In this document: positions 47,700-59,409 of the stretch, piece by piece | Layout: every line of letters starts with the position of its first letter | Numbering within the stretch: position 1 is the stretch's first letter | Program-made: the position numbers and the translations under genes | Notes under the pieces: model-generated | Told to the model about the DNA's origin: nothing | The model's input: the letters and a program-made list of their open reading frames with translations, nothing else | Database searches by the model: none | NCBI GenBank assembly: GCA_040437565.1 | Contig: JBDOQK010000003.1 | Location: forward strand, 946,877 to 1,010,876 | Direction: 5' to 3' | DNA from: Albugo candida | Lineage: Eukaryota; Oomycota; Peronosporomycetes; Albuginales | DNA length: 64,000 bases

Positions 47700-49900
47700 G
47701 AGTAGAGTAGCTATTCTCTTTATGCGAAGAATTTGATCGAGTACACAATCTGGGAAATGGAACTAGGAATGGATGTAAATGGGATATTTGTTATCGGTGC
47801 TACGATTTTTTTTCTGTCTCTTTACTAACAGCCAAAGCTTGGAGACGCGTAGCTTCTGGAGAGACGAAATTATGTATACGATACACACGTCATGTATCCA
47901 CTCACAAATTGTGATATTAAGCATTTGACGAAAGTGTACTCGTGGAGGCATAATGTGTGGAAATGTAGACCATGTGAGCGATTCAGCTTGGACCATGTGA
48001 GCGGTTCACCATACCGCTATTTTTCTTCTTGTTGGCACGTTTCTTGCAAATCGATGGGCGTAGCGAAGATTGTACCCCAGTGGCACAGAAGCCAACCTTG
48101 CACCATGGCCACTTCCTCTGTCTGATCTGTTCCATTGCTTTTTTATCATCAAGCCCTTTTGCTGCCTCCCCCCTGAATAAAAGTGACAAAATAAATCAAA
48201 GAATTTGACGAATTTTGATCACCGCAGATCATTTCATATGTCGATTGAAGTGTGTTGCCAATAGGCCAATGTACCTGATACCTACAATATATGTAAATCG
48301 AAGGTACGGTTCTACATGGTCCGACATGGAAAGGAGGGTTTTGAGTGTTCACTACATCCGTCTGCAGCACGAATATCACTAATTGATTTAGAATGTCGAC
48401 TCAAGTGATAGTCCCATTTCTTACGTGCTACTGAACACTGAGACATAGAACCAGTATTCTCCTCTAGACGTTGAGCTCGGCGGGAGCGTTGATTGGTGAT
48501 CAATTCTTCATTTAGTTTGTAATGGAGAGCATGTATGGCAGTATGTGGTTTGTCACTCGGTGCAAATTAAGAATGTCTGAATCTTTATCGGAATGAACAG
48601 CTGAACGTCGTTAGTTTATTCTACGAACATGACTATGTCTTGATAATGAATTTTTGATCTGCTGAACAAAATGCATGACTTTCTGTGTTTCGTTTGTTGA
48701 TGGGTGCTGTCTTGATTTTATGCACATTTAAAGTATCAGTCCTGAGAGAAAAAACGTTCATCGTTTGATGGCGACGTACGAAGAGCTATCAGAATTTGAA
48801 TTTCTTGATATCTTTGAAAATCTTGTGTACTCGCAAACCTGCCGTATTGTCAAGTGAGACCTTTTCCACCAGTACAGTTACATTACTGCCGTTTTGATTG
48901 GATCAGTTGTCGAACAATCAGTATCGTCATACACTATGAAGGAAATCAATAAGCTTTTTCTAATCGCTTGTAATCTCTTGTAAAGCCAAAATCAAGTCTT
49001 AGTGGGACTCATAAGAGCATATTCTTTTACAGGGCTGAATCCGGAATCATTCCGGGTACTTTATCCTTTCATACAGCATTTTCTTTCATGCAGTTAGTGG
49101 ATTGAATGATTCACAACTTTCCAAAACAAGCGAAATCGGGCAACTTGCGATGCAACTGGGATGGTATTGTGTCGCCACTTATATGCTCGCACCATCCATC
49201 TTCTTCAGTATCAATAAATCAATCTATTCATGTCTTAACTGTATGGGCGAGGGTCATATGTATGAACCGACTACCGCCATATCAATTAAGCATACATTTT
49301 GCGATGTTGTCTTGAGATTCGTGATCAAGTGCCCCTAGAAACCAACAAAAAATATTAGAAAACCCATGCAATCATACAAACGTAGATGGTAGAAGTTATA
49401 GACATTAAAGTGATTATGATCAACTCCTTGAAGCAGTAGAAAAAGAGTATAGCGGTAAAGAGGGAGGGTGGACGCACGAGCAAGATTTCATCGAATATAA
49501 GACTCCTATGTGGCTTGTTTCCATCAACATCTGGTACTGGATAGGTTCCTATTCAAATTAGGGTGCAAAGGGTGCTATCTGTACGTGTTGGTTACGATGA
49601 ATGCAATTTCGTGCAGAAAATCTAGACTAGTGCTAGGATGATAAGTGATGTCAGCGAAAACGAGTCATTGTTTGAGTAGAAGAGTCACGATACTCTGCCA
49701 ATGCATACATCGGCATACGTTGAATGCTACTCCTGAGTGCTAGGCTAGAGCACAAGATGTTTGTCGAACAGACCGTCTACTTCTCTTAATTGAGTAGGGA
49801 TTTGGGAATAATTGGATCCAATATCAAAGCTCAGTCAGATGCACCCTGCCGACAGAAATGCAAATTTTGCAAAACTCGAAATACTATGTTCTTGATGTAT
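47700..49900. other. Spacer between duplicated blocks
   Basis: About 2.2 kb without a supported gene. A small imperfect tandem (GACCATGTGAGCG twice) lies at 47967-48005. Several short frames on both strands show no family resemblance. Confidence 0.4.
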
Positions 49901-50130
49901 GTATTCTAGATACATTCTTTGTGGGACAACACTTCATCTGATAATAGTATGTACGCATCAGTTCGTACGATTTCATGTATCCTCAATATTAATAGTAAGC
50001 GTGCAGGGCTGATTATATCCTACGGTAGCATTACCTTACCAAAAGCTGAAGTCTATGATTGGTCAATAAAAATTCTGCTCTCTCGTACGTCATTCGTAGT
50101 ATTGCCCGCAAATACACACTGAATTTGAAT

Positions 50131-52165
50131 ATGCCGATTTCCAGTTTGAGCGCATTACTTCTCACTGGGCTGATGGCTATGAATAAAATCGCACTACCTA
50201 GCTACGTACGAACGGAGTCCGGGCTGTTCCACCTCTCTGTTTTCCACGAGTGTAGATCATGCACTGTGCCACCAATGCCTGGTAAACTCGTTGGGATGTG
50301 CAAAATTATATTTGCTACAAGTGGAAGAAAAATTGCGAGTTTAATGGGTAGAGGGTCGTTCAGATATCTTAAGTTCGTTTTTGTCCTATTGCCACGAAAA
50401 AGCTCGTTGCACATTACGTGTCCTTCAGTCAACGAATGACGATATTGTTGAGCCCAAAATGGCAATTTCTCAGAATAGTACACGTCAGAGAAGTTTCGAG
50501 AACAATGAGACGGCGCTTTTCTCGTTGGTAGACTTGATGTCATTTGAAGTGATATTGTTGAGGCGGTTCGTGCTGGACAGAGACTGGAAACACGATTTCT
50601 CAACATTGATGCTTAAAAAAGGTGGCATTCCAGTCTTTTCCGGAATAGATATAAATATAGAAGCTCGTACGAATAAAAAAACGTTATTCTTGAACCAGTC
50701 CCAGAGAAAGATTTGGAAAGAAACATGCAGAACCCGGAAGGCGACTCATCAATCAAATGCATGATCATCCCTGGTATTTCAAGTGATGCTGTATGCCGAG
50801 AATGCTTAGCTATGCACAGTAAATGGTTCGCTGTTCGAAGCTACTTATTATCCTATGTTTCAAGGCGACATTCAGCCGAGGTCCTCGTATTTCCCAGCGA
50901 TTACGCATCATCCGACGTAGTAACTAATTGCCGAAAGAAGTTATGTTTGAATGTATTCAGTTGGGATCTGAGTGACTGCCAAGTCATGGACTCAATATTT
51001 TCAAGGCATCGCAAATTGCTGGAAGTGCATCAAAAGACGTGTGGGTTGAATGGAGAGCATCAGATCTGTAATGAGAATACGATGGATTTGAATAGAATAA
51101 GACAGGTACTTGATGTAATTGCATTGGAAAGAATGCATAGAGCTAGCAGAAGTTCTGAACCTCTTCACGCTCCATTCGCTTTTTCGAATACACTGAAAAT
51201 GTTGCGTACCAAAGAGACCCTTTGTATAAATACTACTCTACGTAGAGACAAAAAATGGAAATGTATTGAATGTATCCTCAAAGATGCGGGAGGTGCTCGG
51301 CTGGTAATTGTTTCGTCTTTGCGGTATGCAATGATTCTAACGTCTGACATCAAAAGAAGATTGGAATGTTCCATGTGCGGTAATACGATTCTGGAAGATT
51401 CAGGAAGGTGTCACCAGTACCGTGATGAGTCTGTCGTGAACATAGAGACATATCCGAAGCCGTCTGATAATGAGGTGCTTGATGAACGGATGAACAATTG
51501 TATTGTTTTTTTACTACGCGTTGGATCGTCGAGTCCGTTGTCTTCAATAAATGAAAAATGCTTTTTCAACAACAAAAGTCCCTTATGTCCTCACTAAAAC
51601 GTCATCGCTAGTTGACACTTCAAAAGTTGGCTCATTACCAGCAGGGTCATTACAAGAGCTTTTGGCATGTCATGATCATACCAAATGCGCCCGGCTACAA
51701 AAGGTCCCCTATCATTTCTGTTCTGAACATGCAGCTTTCTTATCAGTAAATACATTTGAATCGGTTGGACGAGATGCTACCATGACGTATACACAGATAG
51801 AGACTCCAGTGGGTATTTGGCCTCCTCAGAAGCATTATGTCCTCATGTCGCATTCCAAATCAGGACGTGTGCCAAACTTATTTCCCTTGTATTCTAATAG
51901 ACTTGCCTTGGTACAGTTTGAATATGTGAGGTCTACATTTAAAGATTGTGCAAAATGTCTTCTTGAGCACATCGAAGTATTATTCGCTTACAACGCCGAC
52001 TATACGTCTGCTGGGTATGTTTGGATGCGTCCAACACCGTCTAATATTCTTCGGAATTGTGTTGGAAAACATTGCTCAAGTCTAAGCTATGATGGTGACC
52101 GAAAACAACTTGAGCGTCCTGTTGGCATCCGACAGCTAACAAGATCGGATATCTGCATGTCCTGA
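50131..52165 (+). pseudogene. CCG-class secreted protein gene, copy B (multi-module)
   Basis: Begins MPISSLSALLLTGLMAMNKI, a hydrophobic leader aligned with copy A. The CX2CX5G motif CHQCLVNSLG follows at about 50256 in a shifted frame. Downstream, a 294-residue frame (50713-51597) holds CRECLAMHSK (Gly replaced by Lys) and a second exact motif, CIECILKDAG, at about 51270. A third frame (to 52165) holds CAKCLLEHIE. The four modules are spaced roughly 480-680 bp apart. A possible 47-bp GT-AG intron near 51527 would join the last two frames, but the first 250 bp appear genuinely broken. It is likely a recently dying effector gene. Confidence 0.6.
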
Positions 52166-52433
52166 CACGTTTTTGAACTGAACCGTGATGAAGGACGAAA
52201 AAATGTAGCAGTTGATTCTACAAGCAAATACGTCTACATTTCCTTCATGCAAATTCTTCGGGCGAAGTTACTGGAACAAAATGATTTTAGCTAGCCTTTC
52301 AGATCTGAGTCATTTTCTGCAGGAATAAAGAAACAACGTTTTTGATACTGGATCAGTTTGACTTTTCGCAGCGTGAGTGCCGAATAACTGCAACGTTAGC
52401 TACACTATTCAACACGCTTTAGTGTATACTGTA

Positions 52434-55335
52434 TCAACTGTATGACTCAATGGATGCATTGCCAAACATAATCATAACAAGCAAGAACATACCCATACCC
52501 ATGATCCCAGAAAATATCCCGAAGACCAGGTCGAATGGTCCGTTACCGAACGATACGATGAAGAAAACGCGATTTGAAGCGCTCAGGCACCGGCCTGGAA
52601 TGTACCGAGGATCTGGTTTTGCTCTCGCCAAAGGTGGATCTGTTGTCAAACAAAACCCATTGATCGTGAAACGATTAGCCAGAAACCATTCTCGAACGCA
52701 TTCATTTTTCGGGTTTCTTGCGTACAATCGTATCATTTATGCTTCAAAGTATGTCATTTGGAAAAATCTGACGGAAAGTAGATGCGAAAGTCATGTGGTC
52801 ATTATCTCGTTCCACGATCTGGTTACAAATGGAAACGCTTGTGCTGTATCGACTTTGATTCCGATCTGGTTACAAATGGAAACGCTTGTGCTGTATCGAC
52901 TTTGATTCCGGGCTAACAACAAACAATTGGCTCTCCTCCCGCACCCAAACTTCACCCAACCGAAAGCTTTGCGGCTGATGCCCGCTCCCCACCCACTTCC
53001 GCCCAACGGAATATCTGCACGTAATGGGGGAATGTAAAAGGGATAGATGACGCCGCCGGTCAGCAGAGGTAAGGGGTCTCGGTCTAGCGGGTCTAGAGGG
53101 TCTAGTCGGCCGAGGTTTTTGACGTCGCAAGAACGCGAACAATCGAGAAACAGGCGTCGATGACGCACTTAGAACCGTAGTTGCTACGATCCAAATGAAT
53201 TTCTAAAAGGAATGCATTGTGCCGATATAAACAATTGCCGTGGAAGCAACATATTTGGAAGGAGTTCATTCGGGCTGTGCGACCAGTAACTGTGAGACCA
53301 TTTCTCCACATGCAAGCGCAGTGTGTCGACAATGGTTAATCCCGTGGCCGCAGAGAATTCTTTGACGAAGATTACACGCATCATGAAGAGTGATGCACTT
53401 TTTGTAAAACAGCTGACAATTGCTGGACCAACGAAGGAGTTGGAAGTGCGTCCAAGAGTCAAAATGGAGCGTTGATACTTTTCGAGGGGTTCTACGATGA
53501 CATAGCAGAAATGGCATTTTCGGGCGGTCGGCTGCATCGTTTCTTAATACAAATCGCCACACATTTCGATAAGCGTTTGCTCGTTTAGACAGCATCTTCT
53601 CGACGAGAATTGAAACTTTGCAGGTGAAACGTTGCACTCAGATTTCAAATGAGGGGGAAATTTCACAGAAATTGGTTTCAGACAGCACGCAGGAGGTCCA
53701 AACGTGTCGGAGAAGAAGGATTTATACGCGATATCGTAACTTTCCACTGAATGGAGTCCATAGAGACGTTTGTGGCGGCATCCAATCGCTCTTTCCGCGA
53801 ACATATTATGGTCTCCTGGATCGATTGATGCATACTTCGTACCCCGGAATCGAACCAAATGACAAGATCTTGCATGAACCACAATACCAATCCATCGGAG
53901 CGTATTTGACGGCCGGGTGGCGACAGAACGAGTGGAAAGGAGCGTCACATCGATAACACCGCACCAGCTTCTCGTTGCACAATCGCATTCCACATGCTCG
54001 AAACTGATCCTTTGATTGAATTCATTGCGTTTCTATCAGTTCCCGAAAAAATCGATCAAATTTGGCCGAGAGTCTAGTCACCATACGCGAGATTTCTGCG
54101 TGCATAGAGTTGTACTACAAACATTCTTCTTCACGAGATGAACGTCGTCCACAAACGCGTCCATGTCGAATTCCTGCTTGGAATCGTCGATTGTGTACTC
54201 GCTATCTTCCAGCTTTTCCAAAAGTATGCTCAGATACATGGGCTCTGTGATCATACCGCTGGTGTAGTAATCCGGATACATGGACGCATCGACCGGCTGA
54301 TTAAATGGACTTGCGACCTCTTTGGATCGGACAAGACGAAAGAACTGCACGCAGGCTCGTGTTGTGGAGCTGTCACTAAGAGTAATGGTTTCCTGATCAT
54401 CAAAAAGAGACCATTCTTTACTCAGTAAAAGATCATAGGGCTCCGATTTCTCACTACATTCATATACGTTCCCAATCGACGCATTTCAAGCGTCTTGAAA
54501 AAATTGACCACAAGGATGAATTCTGTTTAAATCGATTTGACTGAATATTAAATGAATTTAAGGGCGCCGTTGGAATCTTTTGTTAACTGTACCACGTTCT
54601 TTAGATGCTGTACCATCACAACACTCTTACAGCCATAGAGATTCTCGTGTGAGATTTCTTTGTAATTCGATGTGGTTGATTGACCCCAAAGCAATTGTGG
54701 CCGCGTCTTTCGAGGTCTGTCGCATGACTGACGCAAAATTCTCATCTCGAAACGATTTGATACCACGTAGCGCTTTGAGTGATGCGTCTTCAAAGTGTTT
54801 TTCCATTACTAAAACATAACTGTGCGAGCGATTTCCGGGCCGCAGCATCAAATTCAGGGCCGCGAGCGATTGCAATCCATAGGAGCAATGCCAGTTTGAA
54901 TATGTGGATAGTATTCTGCCAGCAAATATTCCAACACAGCGCATGGAAGGCAAAGTACTGGTCAACCAAACTCATTTTCTCAATCGTCGAGTCACCCGTA
55001 GATCTGGAACCGTCCTGCAGGAAGAGAGCTGAGGCGATTAAGTGAAGCGAAGGCATTAGAACGAGCCCAAGATGATCGAAAGAATGTTGATAATGTGTCC
55101 CAAATGAAGAGCACATCCATATGCAATGTGTCTGGAAAACGATTGCTTCATCACAGCTCATAAAGCGCTCAGGAAATGTGGTCGCGTCCGCCATCAGCTT
55201 GTACATTCGATTATGTTCGTTGTCGCACGCAATCGGTGCCATGGAAGGAGCATTCATTTCGTAATACGTTTGTGCGAGGAGTTTTAGCAGAACAAAGTCC
55301 CAAGTCCTTGATTCTAGACGACGACAAGCATTCAA
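52434..55335 (-). pseudogene. Bromodomain-PHD protein gene, copy B (decayed)
   Basis: Minus strand, from 55335 down. An N-terminal region (LESRTWDFVLLKLLAQTYYE; LKALRGIKSFRDENF) precedes a bromodomain at about 54330-54050: ASMYPDYYTSGMITEPMYLS, FDMDAFVDDVHLVKKN and, in an adjacent frame, YNSMHAEISRMVTRLSAKFD (helix C). A PHD finger follows at 53988-53860: CNEKLVRCYRCDAPFHSFC and MDWYCGSCK, with the C4HC3 ligands nearly complete. The C-terminal end has FSIVRVLAT and, beyond an insertion, NRVFFIVSFGNGPFDLVFG and a hydrophobic segment. Bromo before PHD occurs in CBP/p300 and MLL types, but nothing else links it to them. The frame shifts at several sites. Tail-to-tail with CCG copy B, 268 bp apart. 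Confidence 0.6.
52655..53118. other. GC-rich insertion in copy B, with 47-bp tandem duplication
   Basis: Absent from copy A at the matching point. 52816-52862 is repeated exactly at 52863-52909. From 52910 to 53115 the base composition is clearly more GC-rich than the surroundings and ends in three tandem 9-mers of the TCTAGNGGG type. Origin unknown. Confidence 0.6.
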
Positions 55336-55379
55336 CTCGTGTTCACGCTCTTGAGTGCGTTGACCAACATTAAGTTTCG

Positions 55380-56120
55380 CTTTTACCGCACCCGTCGTGT
55401 TTTTTTAAAAAGTTTGGCATCGTAACCCGTTTCTTGTTGGCTTATTCTTTTGCGAGCTGTTTTCTAGCCCGTTTTCTTCTTCTCGAAGCAATTTACGCAT
55501 TTCCTTTTATTCTCCACACATGAGGTTTTCCTCCTCTTTGGCCCTTCGGATTTCGGTTCTTTTTCGTATGATTTTCATTTAGATGGCTTCTTACTTTGGT
55601 CAAAAAGAAGCCGTTTTGTCTTTGAATTGCTTTTGCTGCTGGTCAATCGTTATGTGGATCTTTGGCTCATTTCGGTCTTCAATGTAAAGCACTCTGTCCT
55701 GAGACTTGGAGAGGTGAATTTGCTTTGCCAGGACGCTTTCTTGAGCTTTCTTTGCTTGGATGAAAGAGCGTGACTTTTCATGACCTTTGAGTTGCGTTGA
55801 AAGCTGTTTCTTCAGTCGAATTCGGCTACGTTCAAACCTGGAGAGTTTGACAGGATGCCACTTTTACCAGAATTGGTAAAAGGATTATGCGAGCACTGAG
55901 CCGATACCTGCAATAGCTTGTGTTATCTGTCGTCGTGATAGCCTCAAGTCATCTTCCATGCTTTCTGGTGCGAGCACGATGCAATTTGCTTGCCTCATGT
56001 CTTGACTATCCTGAAGAAGCTGTACATATGTCGATTGTAGCCTATGGAAATGATCGACAGCTTCTTTCCACGCTATCGAAAGCACATTTGACTGGAATAT
56101 CATTTCTAGAGCAGCAAGAT
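55380..56120 (-). pseudogene. Helical/coiled-coil gene fragment
   Basis: The minus strand encodes SIAWKEAVDHFHRLQSTYVQ with LRLSRRQITQAIAGIGSVL, then, after an intron-sized interval, RFERSRIRLKKQLSTQLKGH and QAKKAQESVLAKQIHLSKSQ. Both are amphipathic helical stretches of one protein type, but no splice joins them in phase, so the gene is broken or the intron was misjudged. The continuation towards 55400 is strongly charged. Family unknown. Confidence 0.35.
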
Positions 56121-56399
56121 TAATTCAGTCTGATCGATAGAGTAAAGCTGGTTCTACCTGGATCGCTTGCAATAGATACTTAAAAGAGTGGCGCATCGAT
56201 GCCATCGCTTTGTTTATCTTTTAACAGAAGCTGTAAGCAATCAATAGAGCATAACTGATGGTTTTGCACCACAATTCAGCTCCAAATAAAATGGTTGAGT
56301 CTTTTCGACAACTTCCAGCCAGCAAGACGATATATACATAACCTTTGATCGAACAATCAATTACCTACAAATTATTCATACCATTCCATGCAATTTATC

Positions 56400-56779
56400 G
56401 GAAAGAGCTTTTACGTCCTGTGGCACGAGGCGTTGGGTATGATGTATCCAAGTGAGAGCACGGTCACTGGTCCATCTGTAAAAGGCAGCTTCGGTTCCAA
56501 GAGCTCCCGACGAATCGTTGCAACGGAAAAGAGATCTTCTCAAGCGATCCGTTGATGGGGCTCATAGTAGATCACACGCACAGCGTCAAGTATTTTCGAG
56601 TATTGCTTGGTATCGGGAGCAGTCAATTTGGGGCCATTCTCAGTCGTATAGTGCGAGACACCTATAACCATCAACTCCTGATTTTTCGCGGCCAAATTCG
56701 AAATTTTAATTTTATGCAGCCTATACTCTAAACCTGACAAAAACTTGTTTTTCAGCCAATCAGGATTACTGTAGATCAA
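56400..56779 (-). pseudogene. Protein-like fragments upstream of the coiled-coil gene
   Basis: ISNLAAKNQELMVIGVSHYT and TKQYSKILDAVRVIYYEPHQ in one minus frame, then FRCNDSSGALGTEAAFYRWT and RLVPQDVKALSDKLHGM in another. They may be the 5' part of the 55.4-56.1 kb gene, separated from its promoter by the DNA transposon. Confidence 0.3.
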
Positions 56780-56799
56780 TGTCGAAAAAATTATATATA

Positions 56800-59090
56800 A
56801 TATATTTCTTGGTTATTTTCTTTTCCGCGTTCACCTTACATTTACCATTGCACTCCGTCGCTACCACCACAATGGCACCACCCAGAAAACGTTCACAGCA
56901 GCTGAAACCGGCCAGGTCATCGAAAAAATATTGTCAAAACGATATGCGACCCTAGCAATTTTGATAAAAAACTTGGCCAGCCTCCCGATTTCAACAAGCC
57001 AATTTTTTGGCCTGCTGATATGGAGGTGGAAGTGGACGAAGATTCAGAGCTTGAGGTCGAAGAGGCTGAGGGTTTCACTAATAATGAAGCAGAGTCTGCC
57101 GCACTGAAATTACACTTTATTTGGAACCGTCCGGGTCGGTACATTGGGAACTCGAGCCGTTCTCAACGACGAAAACGTGCAGAAAACCGCAATGCTGCAC
57201 TTGGTTCTCGCCGACTCGAGACATACTTTCATTTTATCAGTAAGGATGCACTAGCTGTTTCAGGCAATGAGAACGAAAGCAGACAAACTGATGACGAAGA
57301 TGAGGTGAAAACAAAATTGATGACAATACCGAGGGACACCTGGCCGCTGGAATGCTGAAACTTGACTAGAAGGCCAAAGAGACAACCAATAAAGATCAAC
57401 GTGCACGACTGGCTGCTATCGCATCTTACTTCCGTCTGATATTAAAGGGATATCCCGTGAGTTGAGGTTGTTAATTTTTTGTATTGACATTTCATTATTT
57501 TAATGATGCTTCATTTGTTTAGAACCTTCAAGCCTCGGGAGTCGTTTCCCAGGCAATCAGTAAAGGATCATGGTTTTGTCGATAGCTTCGCACTTGGGGA
57601 GCCATGTATCTCGCCACTGGTGATCTTCCGAACAGCAAGCAAGGCCAACATGTCAACTCACGCAGTCTTTTGATGGATATAGATGTTATTGCTACGGCTC
57701 GATTGTATCTCCGTTAGAACAAGTTCAAAATCGACCCCGCTGAATTCACCGAGCATGTCAATCATAAAATTCTTTCCAATTCAGGGAGCACCAAAGTGAT
57801 TTCTGGTAAAACCGCAATCCGATGGATGCAGAGACTGGGACTATAGTATTCCGAAGTTCGCTAAGGAATGTTCGTAGATGGGCATGAACGCCCCCGACGT
57901 TGTTGAATACCGTACTATCTTCTTGAAGCGCATGGCGGATCTTGAAGTGCAGATGCCAATTTTCTCAGGGAAGGAGATTGAAACCGGGCCAATGGGAGAG
58001 CCGATCATTCTTGTAACACAAGATGAAAGCAACTTCGCGGCACACGATGGTTAGCAGAATCTATGGCTGCAGGATGGTCAGCAGCCCACTTCGAAAAAAA
58101 GGAGCTGGAAGATCATTCCATGTCAGCAAATGCTTGCCTGATGTTAGGGGTCGCCTATCACTAAGTGGAGTGATCTGAAGCAGCTCGAGCATCCCAGCGT
58201 CGCAAAGGAAGCGTGTAATATTATGCATACTGGCAAGAATTGTGATGGGTGGTGGACTTGTGAAGATCTTTTCAAACAGGTGAGAGATCGTGAAATTCCA
58301 ATCTTTGAGGCACAGTACCCCGTATCCAAAGCCCTCTTTGAATTTGACAATGCTGCAAGTCATGCTGCATTTCCTACTGATGCCCATGTCGGGAAAGAAT
58401 GAATTTGGGATCAGGTGAAAAACAGCCGAAGATGCGCAATGGGAGAATGAAAGATGGCACACTTCATCCAATGTGTTTATCTGAAACTCATCCTGATGTT
58501 ACTCTTTGAGGTGAAAGAGCGATTGAGTTGAAATGCTATCCATTGCATCATGTTTTTTAAACCTTCTATCTCTTTCAGGGTTGCCAAAGGGATTGAAAGT
58601 AGTTTCAACTGAGAGAGGACTGTGGAAAGATGGAATGCGCCTCCGTTGCAATGACAAGTGCCTAGGCTCAACAATGTGCTGTGCAAGAAATACGATTGGC
58701 CACGAACATGACTTCATGGAGCAGAATGCATGTTGGAAGAACTAGTCGTTGCTGCTGGACACATGATAATATTTTATCCAAAGTTTCACTGTGAGTTAAA
58801 CTTCATTGAAAACTTCTGAGGTGCTGCCAAGGTTTATGCTCGCAAAAACTGCGACTACAGCTGGAAAGGCTTGGTTAGCACAGTTCCTAAGGCTCTGGAA
58901 TCCGTCCCCGTCAAAACCATTCGACGCCATGCACAGAAATGTTTTCGATACATGGATGAATATCGGAAGGATTTGACGGGGAAGGCTGCTGAATACGCCG
59001 TGAAGAAATACCGATCTCACCGTCGAGTTCCCAACTCTATCATGATGAACATCAACGTGATTGGGGCAATAAATGAATGAATTTTACATG
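56800..59090 (+). mobile_element. DNA transposon with DDE transposase, degenerate
   Basis: The plus strand encodes a transposase starting near 56872 (MAPPRKRSQQLKPARSSKK), with an acidic N-terminal region (57020-57358), a probable 66-bp intron after YFRLILKGYP (near 57458), and the catalytic domain. All three acidic positions are visible: TQDESNFAAHDG (about 58018-58053), FEFDNAASHAAF (about 58335-58370) and NFIEN followed by GAAKVYARKNCDYSW (about 58800-58860). The end KKYRSHRRVPNS is also typical. This set matches a DDE transposase family widespread in fungi and present in oomycetes. Roughly eight stops or frameshifts make it inactive. Terminal inverted repeats were not found by eye; edges are approximate. 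Confidence 0.75.
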
Positions 59091-59289
59091 TGATTTAGAA
59101 AAAAAACTGTATCTGTAATGAAGAGGTATCTCATCTCACAATAGAAATCAAAATCGGGTATTATTTTGTCAAGGATTTCATTACACTGTTTATCTGGTTC
59201 TTTAACTACCTTCCTTATCCTTTCATGAGCGCCTGACCGTGTGAATATCACTTAAGTCTGACTTCAAACCTAGGGAGGCAGATATTTTC

Positions 59290-59407
59290 AAAGCTTATTG
59301 CTTGAGTGGGCTCAAACCGCTACCCACACTACCGGCGATCGAACTAACGATCTCCGGCAGGGGGTCCGTGCACTCAAGTGTTTAACCGACTGAGCTGGGT
59401 ACGGACC
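59290..59407 (-). repeat. tRNA-derived SINE head
   Basis: On the minus strand from 59407: GGTCCGTACCCAGCTCAGTC contains an A-box-like CAGCTCAGTCGG, and about 45 bp on GTTCGATCGC (59335-59344) resembles a B box. The stretch does not fold as a full tRNA, because the acceptor stem pairs with an ACGGACC only 30-odd bases away, and it continues into unrelated sequence, as in a SINE. A pol III internal promoter is inferred. Confidence 0.5.
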
Positions 59408-59409
59408 AT

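Noticed and set aside
53544-53956. Plus-strand Cys-containing frame 53618-53956 as a secreted gene
   Set aside because: It is antisense to the PHD finger, whose zinc-ligand pattern on the minus strand explains the region better.
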